From positions 1-32,295 of the forward strand of contig CAYOHP010000069.1 in NCBI GenBank assembly GCA_964403795.1: 32,295 nt of DNA, given 5' to 3'. Under the pieces are notes generated by a model that saw only the letters and a list, made by a program, of their open reading frames with translations, had not been told where the DNA came from and searched no databases. Shown in pieces: positions 6,270 through 14,377 of this stretch. The number at the start of each line of letters is the position of its first letter. Position 1 is the first letter of the stretch. The DNA is from CAYOHP01 sp964403795 [NCBI: uncultured bacterium]. GTDB taxonomy: Bacteria; Muiribacteriota; UBA6191; CAZXTJ01. The position numbers and the translations under genes were made by a program.

Positions 6270-8110
6270 GCCCACCCGATCCCGTGATCCGGGTCGAGGG
6301 CCTCTGCAAGGCCTTCGAGATCTATTCGCGACCCGTGGACATGTTCCTCGAGCTGGCGACCGGCCGCTCTCGCCACGACCTCTTCTGGGCCCTGCGCGAC
6401 GTCTCCTTCACGGTGGCCGAGGGCAGCCGGGTGGGGATCGTCGGGCCCAACGGGGCGGGCAAGAGCACCCTCCTCCAGGTGGTGAGCGGGACCCTCCAGG
6501 CGACTTCGGGAACCGTCTCCGTCCACGGGAAGGTCTCGGCCCTGCTCAGCCTGGTTCCCTCCTGGAGCCTCGACGAGACCGGGATCGAGAACGTCCGCTT
6601 CAACCTGGCGCTGCAGGGCACGCCCCCCGACCGGATCCCCGGGATGGTCGAGGAGATCTGCGAGTTCACCGAGCTCGGCGCCTTCCTGGAGCGTCCGGTC
6701 CGGACCTACAGCTCGGGGATGAGCGCCCGCCTGGCCTTCGCCATGGCGACCTCCGTGGTCCCCGAGATCCTGATCGTCGACGAGGTCCTGGGTGCCGGCG
6801 ACGGGTACTTCGCGGCCAAGGCAGCGGCCCGGATGCGGGACCTGGCCCGCAAGGGCAAGGCCCTCCTGTTCGTCAGCCACTCGACCGCCGCGGTCCGGCA
6901 GATGTGCGACCGCGCCCTGTGGATCGAGAACGGGGCGGTCCGCATGCAGGGGGACGTCGACAGCGTCCTGGCCCGCTACGAACAGGACATGCTCCGCCAT
7001 GACGAGGAGACCCGGCGCAGCGGCAACATCCGCCGGGCCGAAGCCGCGGCCCGCTCGCCGGTGCCACGGGAGATCGGGGACCCCGACTCCGTCCGGGTAC
7101 GGCTCATGCCGCGGGGAAGGGCCCGCCTCGCCCACAGCCACTACCTCAAGCGGATGACGGTGTGCGAGGCCGGAAGGCCCGAACGGCAGGTCCCCCTGGT
7201 GGCGGCACCCGACGATCCGCCCGGGGAGGGCCTCGACCTCGGCGGCTCCGAGTGGGGGCGGCCCTACGCCCGCCGCGGCGTGGAGTGCCGGATGCTCGTC
7301 CCCCGACCCGGATCCCGGCCCGGCGGCCAGGTCGTGCTCCGGCGGCCCCCGGGCCGGCCGGAGTCCCCCTGGACCTTCGAGCTGGAGATCGAGCTGCTCC
7401 CGGAACCGGACCCGGCCTCCGGCACCGAACCGCTGGATCTCGAACTCCTGGACCTCGGATCCGGTGCCTGGGTCGCCTGCCCGGAGGTGACCGGGGAGAC
7501 GGGCCGGGCCGCAGGCGCGACCGATCCGGAGGAGTGGACGATCCGGAGGTTCCGGGTGGCGGTGGGGCCGACCTCGGCGTCCGACCGGGAGCGTTCCCTC
7601 GCCCGGGCGCGCCAGGCGGTCCGGCCCCCGGCCGAGATCCTGGACGCCGGGATCCTGGTGGCAGGGAACGAGGTCGCCTCGGTCCCGGAGGGCGTCCCCT
7701 TCGACCTCAGGATACGGGTCAGGTACCACGAGCCGGCGCCGGCTTCCTCGGTGAACCTGAACGTCTCACGGGCCGACGGCGTCTATGCCTTCTTCCTCCC
7801 CAGCGGGCTCCAGGGCGCCGAGGTCCGTGACTTCGCGGGGGACGCCGACGTGGTCTTCGGGTTCGACCCGAACCCCTTCGGTGCCGGCGAGTACCACCTC
7901 GGCATCTTCGTCTGCAACGGCTGGAGCTGGGACAACGTGCCCCCCTCCGAGATCCTCGCCCGTTCGACCGGCGAATACCGCTTCCGGGTCGATATGGCGA
8001 CCCCGATCGCCTTCGGGCTCGTGAACCTGCGGGTCCCGGTCCGGCTGGACCTCCGCCCGTCCCCCGGCGCGTCCGATCGCGGTCCGGCCGGTCCCGGGGA
8101 GCCGGCTTGA
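6266..8110 (+). CDS. wzt: ABC transporter ATPase with C-terminal carbohydrate-binding domain (Wzt), enlarged
   Basis: A 614-residue ATPase partner of Wzm. The nucleotide-binding domain (about 1-240) has Walker A GPNGAGKST (60-68), signature YSSGMSARLA (148-157), Walker B ILIVDE (168-173) and the switch His in VSHS (H205). The last part (about 450-590) resembles the Wzt C-terminal beta-sandwich that binds the growing polysaccharide's end and couples chain completion to export. Between them lies an extra region of about 180 residues (roughly 265-445) rich in Arg, Pro and Gly with beta-strand-like alternation and no family I recognise; typical Wzt proteins are 400-470 residues. Starts at GTG 6266, overlapping the permease stop, and its stop overlaps the next gene's TTG, so all three are likely translated together. 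Confidence 0.92.
   Translation: MSPPDPVIRVEGLCKAFEIYSRPVDMFLELATGRSRHDLFWALRDVSFTVAEGSRVGIVGPNGAGKSTLLQVVSGTLQATSGTVSVHGKVSALLSLVPSWSLDETGIENVRFNLALQGTPPDRIPGMVEEICEFTELGAFLERPVRTYSSGMSARLAFAMATSVVPEILIVDEVLGAGDGYFAAKAAARMRDLARKGKALLFVSHSTAAVRQMCDRALWIENGAVRMQGDVDSVLARYEQDMLRHDEETRRSGNIRRAEAAARSPVPREIGDPDSVRVRLMPRGRARLAHSHYLKRMTVCEAGRPERQVPLVAAPDDPPGEGLDLGGSEWGRPYARRGVECRMLVPRPGSRPGGQVVLRRPPGRPESPWTFELEIELLPEPDPASGTEPLDLELLDLGSGAWVACPEVTGETGRAAGATDPEEWTIRRFRVAVGPTSASDRERSLARARQAVRPPAEILDAGILVAGNEVASVPEGVPFDLRIRVRYHEPAPASSVNLNVSRADGVYAFFLPSGLQGAEVRDFAGDADVVFGFDPNPFGAGEYHLGIFVCNGWSWDNVPPSEILARSTGEYRFRVDMATPIAFGLVNLRVPVRLDLRPSPGASDRGPAGPGEPA
8096..8101 (+). promoter_or_regulatory. Ribosome binding site before a TTG start
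   Basis: GGGGAG lies five bases before TTG 8107, inside the end of the wzt reading frame. It supports the TTGA overlap start of the following gene. Confidence 0.5.
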
Positions 8111-9333
8111 GCCTGGGACTGCGGGCCCTGGCCTCGTCCCTGGGCCTGATCCGGCCCTGGGGCGAGCCGAGCATGCTCCCCCCCGGAGTTGTCCGCATGC
8201 TGGCGGTCAACTCGGACGTCGAGTTCACCACCTGGGACCGTCAGCTCCGCCTCCTGGAGCTGGCGGCCGAGGCCGGGGTCGAACTCGCCTCGAGCCTGTG
8301 GTTCTTCGCCGATCCCGAGATGACCTGGCGCCTCTTCGAGGACGATCTGACCCCCAGCCCGGTGGGCGAGGCGGCCATGGAGCTGGTCGGCCAGGGATGG
8401 TTCGACACCGTGCACAGCTTCGGGGGACGCCTGCACCGCCGGGGCGTTCGCTTCACCCGCCAGGACATCGGGGCGGGCTACGCCGAACTCGAGCGGCGCG
8501 GGCTCCGGATCCCGGTGTTCACGAACCACGGCACCACCGAGGACAAGCAGAACCTGGGTGGCCCTTGGGTCGGGACCCCCGGCCATCCTTCCTACCAGGA
8601 GGGCGATCTGCCGGGGAGTCCCCTCTACCACCTGGATCTCACCCTCCGGCACGGGGTGCGATTCTTCTGGACCGACATCGACCTCTCGCGCGAGCGTTGC
8701 TGGTTCCGAGCCGACCACCGCGGCCCGGACGCTCTCTTCGTGCCCCAGACCTCACGGGACGGCAGTCCCGTCCTCCGTTTCCGGCGCTTCTGGCGGGCCC
8801 GGAGCCCGGATGCCGAGTGGCTGGATTCGGAGATCGAGACGGCGCTCGCCGATCCGGCGCCCGGGTACTCGGTCCTCTACACCCACCTCGGCGTCCGGAG
8901 GGACCCTGCCGGACGGCCCCTGGCCGCCGCCTCCGGCGACTTCGAGGAGTCCACCCGCCGGGCCCTCGACCGGCTGGCCACCGCCCGCTCCGGGAGCGGG
9001 ACCCTGGTCACCACGACCTCCCGGCTCCTGGCCAACGCCCTGGTGGCGTCCGCCCGCCCCTTCGGGCTCGCCCCCGAGGGGGACGGACTGACGGTCCGGC
9101 TCTCCTCCACCTGTCGCCTCCCCGGAGGACCGGAGGTCAGGCTCGCCTGGGAGGATTTCCAGGGACTCTCCATCCCCCTCGACCGCCCGCTGGCGGTCCG
9201 GGCCTGCCTCGACGGGGAGACCCGGGAGCTCTCGATCGAGGTGGGGAGGCACGGGACGCATGCGGTGCTCCCATGGGAGACTCGGGCCCCGGGCCCCGGG
9301 CTCGAGGAGGCGAGACGTCTTGCCGGTGGTTGA
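8107..9333 (+). CDS. Polysaccharide deacetylase (NodB)-fold-like protein of uncertain function
   Basis: A 408-residue protein translationally coupled to wzt (TTGA overlap). I do not recognise an exact family, but the order of motifs resembles a diverged NodB/carbohydrate esterase 4 fold: an acidic VNSDVEF after an early strand (D37, E39), then WFDTVHSFGGRLH (H103, H110) resembling the metal-binding H-S/T-x-x-H motif, then IPVFTNHGTTEDKQN (H141) and a late YSVLYTHLG resembling the final His/Leu motif. No signal peptide or membrane span is evident, so it would act in the cytoplasm unless exported otherwise. The C-terminal 80 or so residues look like a separate small beta domain. Position between wzt and a methyltransferase suggests a role in modifying or finishing the chain end. 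Deacetylase activity is inference; it may be non-catalytic. Confidence 0.7.
   Translation: MSLGLRALASSLGLIRPWGEPSMLPPGVVRMLAVNSDVEFTTWDRQLRLLELAAEAGVELASSLWFFADPEMTWRLFEDDLTPSPVGEAAMELVGQGWFDTVHSFGGRLHRRGVRFTRQDIGAGYAELERRGLRIPVFTNHGTTEDKQNLGGPWVGTPGHPSYQEGDLPGSPLYHLDLTLRHGVRFFWTDIDLSRERCWFRADHRGPDALFVPQTSRDGSPVLRFRRFWRARSPDAEWLDSEIETALADPAPGYSVLYTHLGVRRDPAGRPLAAASGDFEESTRRALDRLATARSGSGTLVTTTSRLLANALVASARPFGLAPEGDGLTVRLSSTCRLPGGPEVRLAWEDFQGLSIPLDRPLAVRACLDGETRELSIEVGRHGTHAVLPWETRAPGPGLEEARRLAGG
9304..9310 (+). promoter_or_regulatory. Ribosome binding site selecting a TTG start
   Basis: GAGGAGG lies nine bases before TTG 9320 and within the end of the preceding gene. It favours TTG 9320 over the in-frame GTG 9326 and over starts further upstream. 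Confidence 0.5.
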
Positions 9334-10462
9334 CTTCACGGACCAGGATTGGCGCTCCGAGGTCGAGGCGCTCGGGGTGGCTGCGGATGTCCGCGACTGG
9401 GTGTTCCTCCAGATCTCGCGGGGTGCGGACTACTACTCCCGCCGCATCTCCCGGTTGGGGCTCCGCGGCGGGCGCGTCCTCGACGCCGGCTCCGGGATGG
9501 GGAGCTGGTCGCTCGGCCTGCTCCGGCACTTCGACGAGGTCGAAGCCCTCGACCTGAACCCGGAGTTCGTCCGGGTCGCGACCGCGGTGGCCTCGCGGCT
9601 CGACGGCCGGCTCCGGGTCCGGGAGGGCAGCGTCGAGGACCTGCCCTTCGAGGACTCGAGCTTCGACGCGGTGTTCTGCAACGGGGTGGTCTTCCTCACG
9701 CGGGTAGAACGGACCCTGGCGGAGTTCCGGCGGGTGCTCCGCGGTCGCGGCACGCTGTACCTGACCTTCAACGCCCAGGACTGGTGGCGTCACCTGATCC
9801 TTGTCCGGGGACCGACCGAGCCGAGCTGCGTGTACTTCGGGTGCAACGCCCTGATCGGATTGGTGTTCCGCTACCTCGACCGGCTGGCGTTCGAGGCGCG
9901 GGTCCGCCCAGCCACCCGGAGCGCCGCCCAGGAGGCCCTGCTGACCGGCTTCGGGGGCTCGGTGGTGGCGAGGCTGACCCCTCGCCCGCTCCGGCTCTCG
10001 ATGGCCCTCTCCTCCCTGGCCGCGGCGCCCCGGGGAGAGCCCGGACCCTCGGAAATCGAGGAGACCATCCTCGCCCTGGCGCGCTCCGAGCTGGCGGAGG
10101 GCTTCGCCCGGGGGCGCGACGGCTCGCTCGCCTCCGAGGTCCGGGCCCTGCTCGCCACCCTGTGGGCCGAGGGCCCGGGGGTCACCCTCGCGCCCGAAAG
10201 TACCGACTACCGGAGGAGGCTGGCGGTCGACCTGGCGGCCCGCCTGGCGCTGGGCCGTCCCGAACACCGCATCCTGGTCCCCACCCATTCCTTCGAGCCC
10301 GAGGAGATGGCGGCGTTGCTCTCGGATCTCGGATTCCGGCGGATCGCCGCCGCCCCGGAGGGTGGTCTCTCGCTGGTCGAGGAGCCTCCGGTGGCTCCCA
10401 TCTACACCCGGGACCAGGGGGTCTGGGAGATCCTGGCCGAGGCCCCCCCCACCGAGCCCTGA
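9320..10462 (+). CDS. Class I SAM-dependent methyltransferase
   Basis: A 380-residue protein. The SAM-binding motif I is RVLDAGSGMGSWSLG (about 52-66), followed by acidic ALDLNPEF (about 77-84), REGSVEDLPFEDSSFDAVF and a Methyltransf_11-type ending of the Rossmann core (EFRRVLRGRGTLYLTFN). The C-terminal half (about 170-380) is helical, Arg/Leu rich and unassigned. Starts at TTG 9320, overlapping the stop of the deacetylase-like gene by 14 bases. Members of this family in polysaccharide loci O-methylate sugars; where Wzt has a carbohydrate-binding domain, such methylation can mark the finished chain end. That role here is inference from position. It is the last gene before the 158-base gap. 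Confidence 0.85.
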   Translation: MPVVDFTDQDWRSEVEALGVAADVRDWVFLQISRGADYYSRRISRLGLRGGRVLDAGSGMGSWSLGLLRHFDEVEALDLNPEFVRVATAVASRLDGRLRVREGSVEDLPFEDSSFDAVFCNGVVFLTRVERTLAEFRRVLRGRGTLYLTFNAQDWWRHLILVRGPTEPSCVYFGCNALIGLVFRYLDRLAFEARVRPATRSAAQEALLTGFGGSVVARLTPRPLRLSMALSSLAAAPRGEPGPSEIEETILALARSELAEGFARGRDGSLASEVRALLATLWAEGPGVTLAPESTDYRRRLAVDLAARLALGRPEHRILVPTHSFEPEEMAALLSDLGFRRIAAAPEGGLSLVEEPPVAPIYTRDQGVWEILAEAPPTEP

Positions 10463-10557
10463 GCCTCTGATCCTTTCCCCGCCGGGCCGGGCGCGCCCCG
10501 TCCTCCCCGCTTGGGGCAACGTGTTCCTCGCAGGCCGGGTCGGCGGCGCGCTCCGCC

Positions 10558-10587
10558 TTGCTGAGGTTCCGGGGCCGGACCTAGAAT
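10558..10587 (+). promoter_or_regulatory. Candidate promoter upstream of the aminotransferase operon
   Basis: The 158-base gap 10463-10620 holds TTGCTG (10558-10563; only the first three bases match the -35 consensus), an 18-base spacer and TAGAAT (10582-10587, five of six matches to TATAAT). The start codon of the aminotransferase is 33 bases after the -10. GGCGCC occurs twice just downstream and GCGGCG/CGCCGC could pair in the leader. The rest of the gap shows GC-rich stretches and small stems without a T-tract, and no gene. Confidence 0.4.
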
Positions 10588-10620
10588 GCGGCGCCTCGGC
10601 GCCAGGATCGGTCGCCGCAC

Positions 10621-11781
10621 ATGAAGCTCACGTCCCCATGTTTCGACGAGGCGGAAATCCTCGAGGTCCGCCGGTGCCTCGATTCCGGCTGGGTCACCCA
10701 GGGCCCCCAGGTCACCCGCTTCGAAAGCCTGGTGGCCGCCCGCCACCAGGCCCGCCATGCCCTCGCCACCACCTCCTGTACCGCCGCCCTGCACCTGGCC
10801 GTCCTGGCCCTCGAGCTGGGGCCCGACGACCAGGTGGTGGTCCCGGCCTTCACCTGGGTGACCTCCGCCTACGCCGCCGAGTACGTGGGCGCCGAGGTCG
10901 TCTTCGCCGACATCGACCCGGTGACCTTCAACCTCGACCCCAAGGCCCTGCAGGCGGCCCTCACCCCTCGGACCCGGGCCGTGGTGGTCGTCCACCTCTT
11001 CGGACGGCCGGCCCCCATGGACGAGATCCTGGCCGTGACCCGCCCTCGGGGGATCCGGGTGATCGAGGATGCGGCCTGCGCGGTCGGGACGACCTACCGC
11101 GGCCGGCCGGTGGGCGCCATCGGGGATCTCGGCTGCTTCTCGTTCCACCCCCGCAAGGTGATCACCACCGGCGAGGGCGGAATGGTCACCACCGACGACG
11201 ACGAGCTCGCCCAGAAGGTGCGGATCTTCCGCAACCACGGCGCGTCGGGACCCGCGCCCGGAGAGCCCCAGGGTCCATGGACCATGTCCCGGTTCGAGCA
11301 CGTCGGGTTCAACCTCCGCCTCTCCGACATCCAGGCGGCGGTGGGTGTGGCCCAGATGGCCAAGCTCGACCGGCTGCTGGCCGAGAGGCGTGCCAGGGCC
11401 GAGGACTACCACCTCCAGCTCGCCGGACTCCCGGACCTCGAGCTCCCGACCGACGAGCCCGAGGGAGGGCATACCTACCAGTCCTACGTGGTCCGCCTCC
11501 GCGAGGGAGGTCTGGAGCGCCGCAACCGCGTCATGGCCGGCCTGGCCGCGGCAGGGATCGAGAGCCGGCCGGGAACCCACGCGCCGGTCTCCCTGGGATG
11601 GTTCCGTTCCCGCCGCGGGGTCGAGCCGGAGAGGTTCCCGGCGGCCCTGGCCGCCCAGGACACCACCATCACCCTGCCCATCTTCCCCGGGATGACCGTC
11701 GAGGACCAGCGGAAGGTCGTGTCCACCCTGGCCGGTGCCCTCGCCGGGTCCGGGCCGTCCCGGGCGGCAGGCCGAACGTGA
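10621..11781 (+). CDS. DegT/DnrJ/EryC1/StrS family sugar aminotransferase
   Basis: A 386-residue PLP-dependent aminotransferase that adds an amino group to a keto-sugar nucleotide in the cytoplasm. The PLP lysine is K179 in FSFHPRKVITTGEGGM, the PLP-nitrogen aspartate is D150 in VIEDAACAVG, and the family's N-terminal DSGWVTQGPQV and VVVPAFTWVTSA segments are present. FHPRKxITTGEGGM is typical of the GDP-perosamine synthase-like/4-aminotransferase branch rather than of the WbpE branch, which this window also has at 28958-30070. A 4-keto sugar substrate is therefore possible, perhaps from the dehydratase-like enzyme at 614-1618; this is inference. ATG 10621 is preceded by a weak ribosome site. 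Its stop overlaps the next gene's GTG. Confidence 0.92.
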   Translation: MKLTSPCFDEAEILEVRRCLDSGWVTQGPQVTRFESLVAARHQARHALATTSCTAALHLAVLALELGPDDQVVVPAFTWVTSAYAAEYVGAEVVFADIDPVTFNLDPKALQAALTPRTRAVVVVHLFGRPAPMDEILAVTRPRGIRVIEDAACAVGTTYRGRPVGAIGDLGCFSFHPRKVITTGEGGMVTTDDDELAQKVRIFRNHGASGPAPGEPQGPWTMSRFEHVGFNLRLSDIQAAVGVAQMAKLDRLLAERRARAEDYHLQLAGLPDLELPTDEPEGGHTYQSYVVRLREGGLERRNRVMAGLAAAGIESRPGTHAPVSLGWFRSRRGVEPERFPAALAAQDTTITLPIFPGMTVEDQRKVVSTLAGALAGSGPSRAAGRT

Positions 11782-12833
11782 CTTCCGGCGTCAGGCTCCG
11801 GTGTCCCGGGTGCCGGTCGGCCCTCCCGCTCCCCGCCCCCGGCTCGTCGCGATGGACCTGCCCCGGCTGTCGACGCCAGGGCCCGGCGGCTCTGGGTTAC
11901 CTCGACCTGCTCGGGGAGGACCACCGCGATGCCACCGGCGACCACTACTCGCTCCAGTGGGGGGAGACCCTGGGCTTCCTCGAGTTCCTCCAGGAGCACC
12001 CCGGCGCCAAGCGCGTCATGCCCTCGGCCGACCTGGGCTGGAACGCCCTCTTCGCCACCATCCGGGAGCGCGCCCAGCGCCAGCCGGTGCGGGTCTATGA
12101 CGCGGCATGCGGTTTCGGCGGGATCGCCGACGCCCTGCTCCGGGACGCCGGCGGTTCCCGCCTCGAGTACGTAGGAGCCGACATCCACGGCGCCCTGGCC
12201 GACATCCCCGGCCGGATCCCGGGCCTCGCCGGGCCCGGGCTGCTCCTCCGGTGGGACATCGGGCTCCCGCTCCCGGTCGCGACGGCCTTCGACTACGTGC
12301 TCTGCCGCGCCTCGCTTCACCACACGCCCGACCCGCGGCGGACCTTCGCCAGCCTGGCCGGCCACGTGGCTCCGGGAGGGACGCTGGCGATCTCGGTCTA
12401 CAACCGCAAGGGGGCGGCGCGGGAGGCGGTCGACGACGCCCTGCGCTCCGTGGTGGCGGCCATGCCCGAGGCCGAGGCCTTCGCGGCCTGCCGGGAGTTC
12501 GCGGTGCTGGGCCGCGCCCTCCAGACCGTGGCGGCACCGGTGCACGTCCCCGAGGACCTCCCGATCCTGGGGATCCGGGCCGGCGAGCACCAGGTCCAGA
12601 GCCTGATCTACTACCACCTCCTGAAGTGCTTCTGGAACGACCTGTTCGGGGAACGGTTCTCGACCCTGGTCAACTACGACTGGTACCACCCGCCCTTCGC
12701 CTTCCGCTACCGCCTGGACGAGGTGCTCCCCTGGTTCGAGGAGGAGGGCCTCGAAGTGGTGGAGACCACCACCATCCCGGTGCAGCACTACCTGGTGGGA
12801 CGGCGACCGGCGGTGGACGCCGCCCGGCCTTGA
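11778..12833 (+). CDS. SAM-dependent methyltransferase with N-terminal zinc ribbon
   Basis: A 351-residue protein starting at GTG 11778 in a GTGA overlap. An N-terminal four-cysteine ribbon is formed by C9, C12, C28 and C31. The Rossmann core follows with YDAACGFGGIAD (about 107-118), VGADIHG, and FDYVLCRASLHHTPDPRRTF, a Methyltransf_11/25-like pattern in which HHTPD is typical of small-molecule or sugar methyltransferases. The C-terminal section contains ILGIRAGEHQVQSL, LLKCFWNDLF and NYDWYHPPFAF, which is clearly related to the methyltransferase at 18002-19183, so the two are paralogues. Likely role is methylating a sugar precursor or the chain. The acceptor position cannot be told. Its stop overlaps the TTG start of the glycosyltransferase. 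Confidence 0.88.
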   Translation: MTSGVRLRCPGCRSALPLPAPGSSRWTCPGCRRQGPAALGYLDLLGEDHRDATGDHYSLQWGETLGFLEFLQEHPGAKRVMPSADLGWNALFATIRERAQRQPVRVYDAACGFGGIADALLRDAGGSRLEYVGADIHGALADIPGRIPGLAGPGLLLRWDIGLPLPVATAFDYVLCRASLHHTPDPRRTFASLAGHVAPGGTLAISVYNRKGAAREAVDDALRSVVAAMPEAEAFAACREFAVLGRALQTVAAPVHVPEDLPILGIRAGEHQVQSLIYYHLLKCFWNDLFGERFSTLVNYDWYHPPFAFRYRLDEVLPWFEEEGLEVVETTTIPVQHYLVGRRPAVDAARP

Positions 12834-14377
12834 GCCGGGTACGCCGGTTCCTCGCTCGCGGCCTCAGGGCCCTGGCCGCCCGGGTCGAGGCAGGCCAGCC
12901 CTCTGCCGACCTCGCCTCCCAGGACTCCCACCCCTGGGAGCACCCGGGCCTGACCCCCGAGCGGCTCGCCCGGCTGCGGGAAGCCAGCCTGGCGGTCCAC
13001 CGGGTCGCCCTCGAGCTGCCTCCCCCGAGCCGACCGCCCAACTTCGGGTTCGCCGTGAACCTGGCCCAGACGATGACCAAGTGGGCCGCCATCGTCCAGG
13101 CGCAGGGCGCCTCGGTGGAGGTGTATCCCCATCCTCTCGACCTCTCGGCCTTGAACGCCCCGGAGTGGGAGGACTTCGACGGCGAGTGGGCGGACGTCCA
13201 CGACGGCGCCGGCTTCCTGGCCAGCTCGGCGAGCCGCCAGGGTCGGGTACCGGTGCGGCGGGTCCCAATGGACGACGTCGGCCTCTTCGCCGCCTGGAGG
13301 GGCGCCTGGCGGGGCCGACGGAGGGAGCTCGCGGTGGCGGCCTGCGGATCCCCCGGCTTGCGTACCGAGGCGCTCTTCGCCTACCGCGGCCTCTACCCCT
13401 ACGCCGCCTTCGCCCGCGCCCTGGGTGCCCATGACGCGCTGGCGACCGCCAGCCTTCCCCTGGCGGCCTACCTCTCCGGCCGACCCTACCTGGCATGCCC
13501 GGTCGGCGGGGACCTCCAGATCGACTGCGGGCGCCCGGACGACGTAGGCCTCGCCCTCCTCCTCTCCTTCGCCGGGGCGCGTTTCCTCCTGGTCTCGAAT
13601 CCCCATGTGGTGGCCCACTGCCGGCGACTCGGGCTCACCAACGCCCTGTTCCTGCCCTACCCCATGGACGACTCCCGGTACCGGCCCGGCGAGGGCCGGG
13701 CACGCCGCGACTGGGAAGCCAAGCTGGGTCCCGGCGTGTTCGTACTCTCCACCGCCCGCCAGGACACCGCCGTCAAGGGCCAGGGGGAGTCCCTGGTCGC
13801 CGAGCTGGTGCGCCTCGCCCGGGCGAGGCCCGGGCTCCGCTTCGTGTTCCTCTCCTGGGGAGCCGACGCCGACCGGCTGCGGGGAACCCTGGCGGCGGCG
13901 GGAGTGGCCGACCGGTGCCTGCTGCTGCCCCCCGTCGGCAAGGCCCGCCTGATCGACTACTACCGCTCCGCCGACCTGGTGCTCGACACCTTCGTCTACG
14001 GCTACTACGGGGCCACCGCCCTCGAGGCCGCGGCCTGCGGGAGGCCAGTGGTCATGCGGCTGCGCACCGCCCACTACGCTCCCCTCTACGGCGGCGACGT
14101 AGCGCCCGTCGAGAACGCCGAAGGCCCCGAGGCCGCCGCCGAGGCGATCCGCAGGCTCCACGACGAGCCCGACCTCCGACACGCCCGGGGGCTTGGCATG
14201 CGAGACTGGCTCGCCCGGGTCCATGGCGAGCAGACCGCCGGGAGGGTCCTCTTCGGGCTGCTCCGCATGGCCGCCGAGGGGATCCCCGCCCCCGCTGGCC
14301 TCGATCGCCCCCTCTCGGATCCGCTCTCGCCCGCGGAAGAGGAGTATCACCGCCGATGCCTGCGCCCGGTCCCCTGA
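12830..14377 (+). CDS. GT-B type glycosyltransferase (GT4-like)
   Basis: A 515-residue protein starting at TTG 12830 (TTGA overlap). The C-terminal nucleotide-sugar-binding half is GT4/GT1-like: STARQDTAVKGQGESL (about 306-321), LRFVFLSWGADADRL, and FVYGYYGATALEAAACGRPVVM (about 388-409), where the Gly-rich loop and the Glu of the ALEA motif contact the donor. The N-terminal half (about 60-300) has the acceptor-side fold and a PEWEDFDGEW segment shared with the glycosyltransferase at 16417-18012, so they appear paralogous. It would add one residue to the lipid-linked chain on the cytoplasmic side. Sugar specificity is unknown. No ATG occurs before the conserved region, which supports the TTG. 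Confidence 0.82.
   Translation: MSRVRRFLARGLRALAARVEAGQPSADLASQDSHPWEHPGLTPERLARLREASLAVHRVALELPPPSRPPNFGFAVNLAQTMTKWAAIVQAQGASVEVYPHPLDLSALNAPEWEDFDGEWADVHDGAGFLASSASRQGRVPVRRVPMDDVGLFAAWRGAWRGRRRELAVAACGSPGLRTEALFAYRGLYPYAAFARALGAHDALATASLPLAAYLSGRPYLACPVGGDLQIDCGRPDDVGLALLLSFAGARFLLVSNPHVVAHCRRLGLTNALFLPYPMDDSRYRPGEGRARRDWEAKLGPGVFVLSTARQDTAVKGQGESLVAELVRLARARPGLRFVFLSWGADADRLRGTLAAAGVADRCLLLPPVGKARLIDYYRSADLVLDTFVYGYYGATALEAAACGRPVVMRLRTAHYAPLYGGDVAPVENAEGPEAAAEAIRRLHDEPDLRHARGLGMRDWLARVHGEQTAGRVLFGLLRMAAEGIPAPAGLDRPLSDPLSPAEEEYHRRCLRPVP

Noticed and set aside
10463-10557. Possible terminator after the 9320-10462 methyltransferase
   Set aside because: Small stems are present (for example CCCC-GCTT-GGGG near 10507-10515 and GGCGG/CCGCC near 10541-10557) but they are short and have no following T-tract.
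13495-14355. Upstream part of the open frame that ends at 15420 as a gene or as an N-terminal extension of the acyltransferase
   Set aside because: It lies entirely over the glycosyltransferase in another frame and reads as Arg/Pro/Gly low complexity. The family homology begins at ATG 14356.
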